Shown here: positions 1 through 5,501 of the stretch, one piece after another
Numbering within the stretch: the stretch's first letter is position 1
How the letters are laid out: each line of letters begins with the position of its first letter
Assembly (NCBI GenBank): GCA_964606885.1
Contig: CAZSHB010000017.1
Coordinates: 1 to 10,492, forward strand
Source: CAZSHB01 sp964606885
GTDB taxonomy: Bacteria > Babelota > Babeliae > Babelales > CAIQNR01
DNA length: 10,492 nt
Reading direction: 5' to 3'
Translations under genes and position numbers: made by a program
The notes under the pieces: model-generated
What the model was told of the DNA's origin: nothing
The model's database searches: none
What the model saw: only the letters and a program-made list of their open reading frames with translations

Positions 1-940
1 CTTTGCGTGTTGACCATAACTTCTTTTCGTTACGTTTGCTGTTGTTCTGAATAACGTGATTAGCCACCGTTAAGATTGGCTGTTTAGAACGGTAATTTTG
101 TTCAATTTTAAACGTTTTAGTGTCTTTAAAGTCTTTGTTAAAGTGAATAATGTTGTCCACTGTTGCGCCACGCCATGAGTAGATTGACTGATCTTCGTCG
201 CCTACCACGCACATAGAATCGATTGCAAGCTCGCCCTTATTGAGGGACATATATTTGAGTAGTTCGTGCTGTACCACGTTAGTGTCTTGGTATTCGTCAA
301 CCAGAATATGGCGCACATACTGTTGGTGTGCTTGGCGTAGATCCGCATTATGTTTAAAAAGTCCGAGTGTTTGGAGCATAAGATCGTCAAAGTCAAAGCA
401 ATGGCTTTGGCGTTTTTCTTTTTCGTATGCATCAACTAATACTTTTAGTTCAGGGTTATCTATTAAGTGGGTAACTGGAATGCTAGGGTCAATCAGTTGA
501 TTTTTTGCGTGTGATATTTGATAGGCCAATGTTTGAGGTGTGTACTTTTTATGGAGTGGGCTGTTTTTTAAGAGTCTGCTAATAAGTGCTCGTTTATCGT
601 CTTCATCAAAAATAGAGAAGGGCGTAAAGGGTAGATACTGTGCGTGCCGTTTTAAGAAATATAAGCAGTATGAATGGAAGGTGCCGATAAAAGGGACCTT
701 GCTTTTATCTTGCATGGTTGCGGCAATACGTTCGCGCATTTCTTTAGCCGCTTTGTTGGTGAACGTCAGGGCGATAATGTTGGCAGGGTGTACGTGCTCT
801 TGTTGAAGTAACTTTACAATACGGGTGGTAATAACGCGTGTTTTGCCCGATCCTGCGCCGGCAATAACTACCATGCTGCCTGTGATGTTTTCTACCGCCG
901 CTTGTTGTTCGGGGTTTAGTGCGATGTCGTTTTTGTGCAT
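1..940 (-). CDS. pcrA: UvrD/PcrA/Rep-family ATP-dependent DNA helicase, N-terminal part (runs off left edge)
   Basis: Superfamily 1A helicase that uses ATP to move 3'-5' along single-stranded DNA in repair and in clearing replication obstacles. I translated 313 residues from ATG at 940 to the window edge with no stop. The helicase motifs appear in order: Q motif LNPEQ (8-12), Walker A GAGSGKT (28-34), motif Ia ALTFTNKAAKEM (57-68), Ib GTFHS (86-90), Walker B/DExx VDEYQDT (214-220), motif III GDEDQSIYSWRGA (247-259) and motif IV IEQNYRS (279-285). Motifs V and VI and domain 2B lie outside the window. The start is supported by AAAGG about 9 nt upstream. GDEDQSIYSWRGA is typical of the PcrA/UvrD branch rather than RecB or AddA. 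PcrA and UvrD cannot be told apart from this half, so the symbol is a family-level choice. Confidence 0.95.
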   Translation of the reverse strand, partial: MHKNDIALNPEQQAAVENITGSMVVIAGAGSGKTRVITTRIVKLLQQEHVHPANIIALTFTNKAAKEMRERIAATMQDKSKVPFIGTFHSYCLYFLKRHAQYLPFTPFSIFDEDDKRALISRLLKNSPLHKKYTPQTLAYQISHAKNQLIDPSIPVTHLIDNPELKVLVDAYEKEKRQSHCFDFDDLMLQTLGLFKHNADLRQAHQQYVRHILVDEYQDTNVVQHELLKYMSLNKGELAIDSMCVVGDEDQSIYSWRGATVDNIIHFNKDFKDTKTFKIEQNYRSKQPILTVANHVIQNNSKRNEKKLWSTRK

Positions 941-960
941 GGCGTTGTTACCTTTAGTGT

Positions 961-999
961 AAAAAAAGAGAGGCACCTATTACGTATGAGAGTGCCTCT
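961..999 (-). terminator. Rho-independent terminator between exported-protein gene and helicase gene
   Basis: Read on the minus strand, AGAGGCAC (999-992) pairs perfectly with GTGCCTCT (976-969) around a 15-nt loop and is followed by CTTTTTTT (968-961). An 8-bp stem plus seven T residues is a standard intrinsic terminator. It lies after the 1037-1939 gene and only 20 nt before the helicase ATG, so helicase expression must come from read-through or from a promoter I could not identify in this narrow gap. Confidence 0.7.
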
Positions 1000-1011
1000 A
1001 GTATAGAGAAA

Positions 1012-1038
1012 AAGATTGGTTTCTAAAACAACAATCTT
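1012..1038 (-). terminator. Weak hairpin at the stop codon of the exported-protein gene
   Basis: AAGATTG (1012-1018) and CAATCTT (1032-1038) form a 7-bp perfect inverted repeat overlapping the TAA at 1037-1039. On the minus strand the stem is followed by a short T run (TTTTTCTC). On the plus strand it is followed by ATTTTTTT, so the structure is symmetric. The stem is AT-rich and the loop is 13 nt, so it is probably a weak first terminator ahead of the stronger one at 961-999. Confidence 0.4.
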
Positions 1039-1939
1039 ATTTTTTTGTAATAAGTAATGGATCTATTGATTTATGAATTTTACACAAATTTGCAGTATCT
1101 TGACGGATATTTTGTTGTTGTTTTTTTTGATCTTTACGAGTTGCTTTTTGTACGGATTCTGATGCATCATCTTTTTCTTCTGCGCCTAATAATAATTTAT
1201 AGCGTATTGCTACTAGTGCGCTTAAATCATGTTTTACTTGGTTTGCAGCTTCTACTAAATCTTTAAAAGCAGTACATGAGTTTTTTGATAGTACTGTTGT
1301 ATCGAACTCATCTTCGGTAGCAGGTGTATTTGTTTTTGTAGGACTACTTGCGCTTTGTTCTAGTGTTTGTCGCCATTTTGACAGAGAATCGCTTGATGAT
1401 ATTTCTGGCGATTGTTGTCCTGGCTTTGTAAGGGCATCGGTATCGCTTAACGAGCGCTGACGTTGATGCCTTTTTTCTTGAGATATTGTTGCAGTAAAAG
1501 CTTGCTCTTTAGGGTCTAGAGCATCAAAAGCTGATGATTGCTCTTGAGATGATCTTTGTACAGATTGTAAGGGAGTTGTAGGTGTTGACTCATAGCGACC
1601 TGCTTGTGGTATCGATATAGGCAGAGAACCCTGTGTTCGAAACATGCTTTCGGGTATGCCTCTTTTGTGTCTTTCTGCTGCAAGGTATGTTTGTAATTCT
1701 ACAGCGTCTTTTGCTTGCTGCTTTGCAACTAGTGCTTGGTAAAGTTGATCTTCTGTACATTGAGTTAAATCGGGTGCCATAGGTACTAGTGGCGCTGAAG
1801 GATATGCATTTGTTGTTGCGGTAGGTCTGTATATTGGAGGACTAGATTGTGTACGAATAGTAAATTCCATCCCTGATTGATCTGCTGCCTGTAATCCTAT
1901 AAACCCCAGGGCGCTGAGCATAAAAAGTTTTATGTTCAT
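1037..1939 (-). CDS. Exported low-complexity protein of unknown function
   Basis: I do not recognise the family. From ATG at 1939 the protein has 300 residues. An upstream in-frame ATG at 1993 would add 18 residues, but AAAGGGG lies just before 1939 and the sequence then begins as a signal peptide: MNIK, a hydrophobic stretch to about residue 17, and a likely signal peptidase I site near Gln17-Ala18-Ala19. The mature part is rich in Ser, Thr, Gln and Pro, looks mostly disordered, and ends in a charged helical region (about 225-300) with a Lys/Gln-rich patch. A short imperfect repeat occurs: RTQSSPPIYRPTA (29-41) and RTQGSLPISIPQA (101-113). No enzyme motif or membrane anchor is visible. It is probably secreted or periplasmic and may be lineage-specific; a role in host interaction would be speculation. 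It is bounded by terminators on both sides, so it is likely monocistronic. Confidence 0.7.
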   Translation of the reverse strand: MNIKLFMLSALGFIGLQAADQSGMEFTIRTQSSPPIYRPTATTNAYPSAPLVPMAPDLTQCTEDQLYQALVAKQQAKDAVELQTYLAAERHKRGIPESMFRTQGSLPISIPQAGRYESTPTTPLQSVQRSSQEQSSAFDALDPKEQAFTATISQEKRHQRQRSLSDTDALTKPGQQSPEISSSDSLSKWRQTLEQSASSPTKTNTPATEDEFDTTVLSKNSCTAFKDLVEAANQVKHDLSALVAIRYKLLLGAEEKDDASESVQKATRKDQKKQQQNIRQDTANLCKIHKSIDPLLITKK

Positions 1940-2054
1940 GATAACCCCTTTCCTTTGTGTAAGCGCTCTTAAGCGCATGTTAGTTATTAACAACCATAAA
2001 ACTTAGGAATAGCATAATGGAAGGGGAAAAGTTGAGAGTTTAGTGCAAATACGC

Positions 2055-2081
2055 AAAAAGGGGCCGCGGTTGCAGCCCCTT
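2055..2081 (-). terminator. Rho-independent terminator after the split exported-protein gene
   Basis: AAGGGGC (2058-2064) and GCCCCTT (2075-2081) form a 7-bp GC-rich stem. The minus-strand RNA then runs into TTTTT (2059-2055). A C/A mismatch and two further GC pairs close a 4-nt loop. It lies 24 nt beyond the TAA at 2105-2107 and fits the end of the 3757-2105 transcription unit. Confidence 0.8.
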
Positions 2082-2104
2082 AATTTTCTTGAAATCAGCA
2101 GTTG

Positions 2105-2863
2105 TTATTGGTCTGTTGCTGTTGTTGAATCTGCTTTGGTTGTTTTAGATGCTTTTTCTAGCTCCAGTTTTGCAGCTTCTTCGCGTGCAGCAGCCTCTAC
2201 GCGCTGGAAATCAGCTAACATTTCTTTATCTTCAGCGCTTAATTTTATTGCGTCGCCATATTTTTTTACAGCGTTGCCTAGTGCATCTCTGCGTATTTCA
2301 TAAGGATTACGATAAGGAGCTTTCAGTTTGGCCTCTAGTATTTTTAGAATACGTTCTTTTGCAGGCATTTTTGCTTGTTGGTCAGCTATTGTGCTGAATT
2401 GTTCTTGAGTACATTCTTCTGTAGCACCATCATCTTTAATATCAGAAGGGAGTATTCTTTTTTGAGTGACTTCTTTTAGGCGTTGGGCCCAGAATACTTT
2501 AGAAAATTGTGTTGCTCTCTTAAGTTTTTCATCAAAAGATTTTTCTTTAGGATCTTCTTTTTTGGTAGCTTTTAAATAATCTATAACTTCTTTTATTTTC
2601 GTTTCTTGTTCCTTTTGATGATTTTCATAAGTTTTAGTAGCTGTTTCTTTTGTGTAAAGAGAGCCTAATAGGGGTACCCATTGTTCGACTGATGATGGTA
2701 AGTAAAGATTTTCTACAGCACTTTGGTCATGGCGAGCGCTTTGTATTTCTAAATAGACAGCAAGAGCTCGCTCTTGTTCATAAAGTGTTTGTAATCCTTC
2801 GTATTCACTTTGTAAGATATATTTTGCTTTAGCTAGGCGATCTCGTTCTGCAAGGATAGCCAT
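2105..2863 (-). CDS. Helical hypothetical protein; probably the 3' part of a gene split by an in-frame stop
   Basis: Unrecognised. From the first ATG (2863) it is 252 residues. It is highly charged, predicted mostly alpha-helical with coiled-coil character (for example about 1-45 and 195-240), and has no signal peptide of its own. The initiation site is poor: no purine-rich Shine-Dalgarno beyond AAAAAAGA. The same frame stays open upstream for 28 further codons with no ATG, GTG or TTG until the TAA at 2948-2950, which ends the exported protein encoded upstream. Those 28 codons encode a Gln/Ser/Ala/Lys-rich stretch like the flanking protein. The simplest reading is that this is the C-terminal half of one exported protein of about 550 residues, severed by a nonsense mutation, a sequencing error or a recoded stop. 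A separate gene with a weak start is the alternative. A terminator follows at 2055-2081. Confidence 0.55.
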   Translation of the reverse strand: MAILAERDRLAKAKYILQSEYEGLQTLYEQERALAVYLEIQSARHDQSAVENLYLPSSVEQWVPLLGSLYTKETATKTYENHQKEQETKIKEVIDYLKATKKEDPKEKSFDEKLKRATQFSKVFWAQRLKEVTQKRILPSDIKDDGATEECTQEQFSTIADQQAKMPAKERILKILEAKLKAPYRNPYEIRRDALGNAVKKYGDAIKLSAEDKEMLADFQRVEAAAREEAAKLELEKASKTTKADSTTATDQ

Positions 2864-2950
2864 TCTTTTTTGATCTAATAATTTTTGTATATCAGAAGTG
2901 GCTTGGCTACTCGTATTAGCTTGTATTTTTGCTTGCTCTCTTGCACTTTA
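2864..2950 (-). other. In-frame TAA plus 28-codon open linker between the two halves
   Basis: The TAA at 2950-2948 ends the upstream protein (final residues VKDAGF). The next codon starts at 2947, and 28 sense codons lead to the ATG at 2863 in the same frame. The linker reads SAREQAKIQANTSSQATSDI and then QKLLDQKR. It contains no conventional start codon, so nothing in it could start the downstream half except at 2863. No terminator or promoter is visible here, so both halves should lie on one transcript. Confidence 0.7.
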
Positions 2951-3757
2951 AAATCCAGCATCTTTGACTATTTGTGCTAGTCGGATTAACTCTTCTTGAG
3001 GGGCATTTTGTTGTTCGGTTAAACGCAGGTTATAAAGAGCTGCATGGCATTTATCTAGAGGCATTAATAAGTCTGAACTTTCAACAGTGGTTGGAATTGG
3101 GTATTCACTTATTTTTTTTAGAGATGGAGTAAGAAGTTCAACAAGTAGAGCTAGTTGATTTTCTCTTGATTCACGATAGATAGCTGTTGCTCTTTCCTTA
3201 TATAATTCTTGATCTGTAGTTGGAATATCGCTGAATTTTTTTGTTGTATATTTTTGCTCTTGTTTTGCGATTTTTCTTGCTCGCTGCAAAATTTCTTCTT
3301 GGGTAGGAGTGAAATAGCTTGATTGTGCCCAATAGTCCTTTAGTTTTAGTGTAAGTCCTGTTGGAGAGATTTTGTTTGGTATGGTTCGGCTATTTAGTTT
3401 GTTGGTAAAGTTAGCAATTGCGACAAATTTTTTATTTTTGTCTTTAATGGTTGCGTTTGAAAGGTCGTCTATACCCCAGCACATTTCTTCTCTTGGAGTA
3501 ATCGGCAGGGCGTCATGAGATTCCGTAGTAAGTTTTAATATAGGTCCTGTTCCAGATGGAATTTCTCTATAATTAGGATTAGACCCAGAGGTTGTTGTTG
3601 CATGTGTACCGACAAGCGTTGGATTTTGATTTTCCTGTGAAGAAGAACGGCGGTTTTGATTGTGTCCCTTACTACTTGCTGCAGCACCATATGTTTGTGC
3701 GCACTCACTTGAACCTGCAAGCGACAGCAGTAACAGTATGCTTATCTTATGCTTCAT
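2948..3757 (-). CDS. Exported hypothetical protein; N-terminal part of a likely split gene
   Basis: Unrecognised 269-residue protein. The ATG at 3757 follows AGGAAAGGG at good spacing. The N-terminus is a signal peptide: MKHK, then ILLLLSLAG, with cleavage likely near Cys19-Ala20. The cysteine is preceded by Ser-Glu, so this is not a lipobox. Residues 24-70 are a Ser/Asn/Thr/Gly-rich, probably disordered segment. The rest is mixed and helical, with DYWAQ at 141-145 and a charged helix around 152-175. No catalytic motif is seen. The reading frame continues past the TAA at 2948 into the 2105-2863 frame without a shift, so this is probably the N-terminal half of a longer exported protein. A putative promoter lies at 3798-3827. 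Confidence 0.65.
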   Translation of the reverse strand: MKHKISILLLLSLAGSSECAQTYGAAASSKGHNQNRRSSSQENQNPTLVGTHATTTSGSNPNYREIPSGTGPILKLTTESHDALPITPREEMCWGIDDLSNATIKDKNKKFVAIANFTNKLNSRTIPNKISPTGLTLKLKDYWAQSSYFTPTQEEILQRARKIAKQEQKYTTKKFSDIPTTDQELYKERATAIYRESRENQLALLVELLTPSLKKISEYPIPTTVESSDLLMPLDKCHAALYNLRLTEQQNAPQEELIRLAQIVKDAGF

Positions 3758-3797
3758 AACGTACCCTTTCCTGAGAGTGATGAATAATTGCGCTCAA

Positions 3798-3827
3798 GTT
3801 GTAAACTAAAAAGTGCGGGTACGTCAA
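3798..3827 (-). promoter_or_regulatory. Putative sigma-70-type promoter for the split exported-protein gene
   Basis: On the minus strand TTGACG (3827-3822) matches the -35 consensus at 5 of 6 positions. TACAAC (3803-3798) matches the -10 at 4 of 6, after an 18-bp spacer. The expected start near 3791 would give a leader of about 34 nt before the ATG at 3757. The -35 shares its first base with the end of the palindrome at 3827-3848. Confidence 0.45.
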
Positions 3828-3848
3828 GTAAAATAAGCTTATTTTACT
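3827..3848. repeat. Perfect 22-bp palindrome over the hflX stop codon
   Basis: Bases 3827-3837 (AGTAAAATAAG) are the exact reverse complement of 3838-3848, with no spacer. It includes the hflX TAA (3844-3846) and touches the putative -35 of the downstream gene. It could be a dimeric-regulator operator or, as RNA, an AT-rich hairpin that helps end the hflX transcript. No long T tract follows on the minus strand, so the terminator reading is weak. Confidence 0.55.
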
Positions 3849-4962
3849 GATCAATCTCTTTTTTTTCCCAAGTAGCTAAAAAGTCGACTAAAGGTTGAAT
3901 GCCTTTTTTAGACTTAGCAGAAACAATAACATGGGGGGTAAAGAGTTCTAGTTGGTCTTCTGTAATAGGGTGTTCGGTAGGGATATCCATTTTGTTAAAC
4001 ACATAGACCATGTCTTTGTGCACGCCAAGCTCGTTAAGAATTTTTTGTACCACGTGGATATGTTCTTTCCAGCTGCTGTCAGCACTATCAACAACTTGTA
4101 ACAAGAGATCTGCGTATTGCAGCTCAGCAAGCGTCGATTTAAAAGCATCGATAAGTTGGTGAGGAAGTTGCTGAATAAACCCAACAGTGTCAGAAATAAT
4201 GCCTTTCTTGGTACCATTGATATACAACTCACGTGTTGTGGTATCAAGCGTTGCAAATAGTTGATCAGCTGCAAGAACTTGCGCATTGGTAAGTTCGTTT
4301 AAAATGGTACTTTTACCGGTGTTGGTGTACCCAATTAAACAGATATGGGGCACGCGGTTTTCTAAACGGCGCTTGCGCTGATTTTCTCTAATTTTTTGAA
4401 TGTCTTTAAGATCGCTTTTAAACTTGGTGATCTGTTTTTCAAGATGACGAAGTTCTTTTTCTTTAGCAGTTTCACCCGGTCCACGGCCACCAATATGTCC
4501 AGCTTGTTGGCTCATATGGAGACCTTTACCAGCAACACGAGATTTTTGATGGTTAAACATAGCGATTGCTACTTGCATTTTACCTTCTGCTGAATGGGCA
4601 GACTTTTCAAAAATTTCTAAAATAAGCTGAGTGCGGTCAAACACTTTGGCGTGGAACAGTTCGCTTAAATTTCGTTCTTGTTGAGCTGAAAGGGGTTCAG
4701 AAACGATAATTTCTTCAATTTCTTCTCTTTCGCATAGTTCGCGAACTTCTTCAAGCTTACCTTTGGTTAAGAAATAAGCTGCATCAACGCTTCTTATTTT
4801 AATAAAGCAGGTCTCATCAAAAGGGATGGCGTTAGACTTAACAAGGTGTAAGAATTCATCAAAATAAGCCTGCATATTGCGGGTTTTGTTATAAGGAGCA
4901 TCTATGCCTAGAAGGAGGGTTTTAGGATACTGAATAGTATCGAGTGAGCGAGCTTTTTTCAT
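3844..4962 (-). CDS. hflX: GTPase HflX, ribosome-associated
   Basis: HflX binds the 50S subunit and, in characterised bacteria, splits stalled or stress-inactivated 70S ribosomes using GTP. The 372-residue product has the family architecture. The N-terminal nucleotide-binding-like domain (about 15-125) is followed by the glycine-rich GGRGPGET (158-165), a helical linker (166-200) and a GTPase domain. G1 is GYTNTGKS (211-218), the switch I threonines are in TLDTTTR (238-244), G3 is DTVG (258-261) leading into GFIQQLPHQLIDAFKSTLAE (261-280), G4 is NKMD (323-326) and G5 is SAK (348-350). It is shorter than the E. coli protein (426) and lacks an extended C-terminal tail. The ATG at 4962 follows AAGGAAT. 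It is transcribed divergently from rpsP across a 219-nt gap. The G1 Thr in place of the more common Ala (GYTNAGKS) is a mild substitution. Confidence 0.96.
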   Translation of the reverse strand: MKKARSLDTIQYPKTLLLGIDAPYNKTRNMQAYFDEFLHLVKSNAIPFDETCFIKIRSVDAAYFLTKGKLEEVRELCEREEIEEIIVSEPLSAQQERNLSELFHAKVFDRTQLILEIFEKSAHSAEGKMQVAIAMFNHQKSRVAGKGLHMSQQAGHIGGRGPGETAKEKELRHLEKQITKFKSDLKDIQKIRENQRKRRLENRVPHICLIGYTNTGKSTILNELTNAQVLAADQLFATLDTTTRELYINGTKKGIISDTVGFIQQLPHQLIDAFKSTLAELQYADLLLQVVDSADSSWKEHIHVVQKILNELGVHKDMVYVFNKMDIPTEHPITEDQLELFTPHVIVSAKSKKGIQPLVDFLATWEKKEIDQ

Positions 4963-5091
4963 AGAATATTCCTTATGACAATGGTATAAGACAGAGTCCT
5001 GTAAGCCTATATTATTCTTGTTTTTTGTACAGCTTATGCCCTATCAGAAAGACTTGTTTTGTTAAAAAAGGCTTAAAGCTATTCCGATGGC

Positions 5092-5116
5092 CCCCTACAG
5101 TTGCATAAAATAGGGG
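5092..5116 (+). other. Hairpin upstream of rpsP
   Basis: CCCCTA (5092-5097) pairs with TAGGGG (5111-5116) around a 13-nt loop. It extends to flanking G/C if one C is bulged. No T run follows. If transcription starts upstream it would be a leader hairpin; if the promoter at 5101-5128 is used, the hairpin would lie partly in promoter DNA and not be transcribed intact. Function unknown. Confidence 0.3.
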
Positions 5117-5128
5117 CTCTGTTACACT
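5101..5128 (+). promoter_or_regulatory. Possible promoter for the rpsP-trmD-rplS cluster
   Basis: TTGCAT (5101-5106) and TACACT (5123-5128) are separated by 16 bp. The -10 is identical to that of the better typA promoter at 7966-7994. The -35 is poor. TAAAAT at 5106-5111 is an alternative -10 but lacks a -35. The resulting leader would be about 45 nt. Confidence 0.3.
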
Positions 5129-5181
5129 AAAAAGCTCCAAATTAAGTAAGCTCAATATTCTGTTTAAGAAGGATTTCCTGC

Positions 5182-5484
5182 ATGTCAGTAAGACTACGCC
5201 TCTCTCGTATTGGTAAGAAAAAAGCTCCATTCTACCGTGTGGTAGCAGTTGATCAACGTGTAAAGCGTGATGGTGCGTTTATCGATGATATCGGTACAAT
5301 CAATGCATTAACTGGTGAAATCATCCAATTCGATACCGAAAAATATAACAGCTGGATCGGCAAAGGTGCACAACCTTCAGATTCAGTAGCTAAGTTTGAA
5401 CGTCGTGTTCGTAAAGGTGAGCTAGCTCCTGTGAACAAAAAAACTATACGTCCAGTTGCAGGAATTTTTTCTGCTGCTCAGTAA
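5182..5484 (+). CDS. rpsP: 30S ribosomal protein bS16
   Basis: Small-subunit protein that binds the 5' domain of 16S rRNA and is needed for 30S assembly. The 100-residue product begins with the family signature MSVRLRLSRIGKKKAPFYRV, followed by VAVDQRVKRDGAFIDDIGT and the conserved D-x-x-K-x-x-x-W-x-x-x-G-A-x-P-S-D-S-V region (51-69). It is somewhat longer than E. coli S16 (82 residues), with an Ala/Lys-rich C-terminal extension. The ATG at 5182 is preceded by AAGAAGGA at 8-nt spacing. It is the first gene of the rpsP-trmD-rplS cluster, with trmD beginning 17 nt after its stop. The rimM gene that usually sits between rpsP and trmD is absent here. Confidence 0.97.
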   Translation: MSVRLRLSRIGKKKAPFYRVVAVDQRVKRDGAFIDDIGTINALTGEIIQFDTEKYNSWIGKGAQPSDSVAKFERRVRKGELAPVNKKTIRPVAGIFSAAQ

Positions 5485-5501
5485 GTAGTTAATAAGCATC
5501 T

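Noticed and set aside
1000..1005. TATACT on the minus strand as a -10 for the helicase gene
   Set aside because: No acceptable -35 lies 16-18 bp upstream, and transcription from it would run straight through the terminator at 961-999.
1959..1969. An 11-base match GTAAGCGCTCT shared with about 7325-7335
   Set aside because: One copy is a leader and the other overlaps the rplS stop; two copies of 11 bases with no shared context are within chance.
1940..1993. Upstream ATG at 1993 as start of the exported protein
   Set aside because: The ATG at 1939 has a strong AAAGGGG and gives a clean N-terminal signal peptide; the 18-residue extension would bury it.
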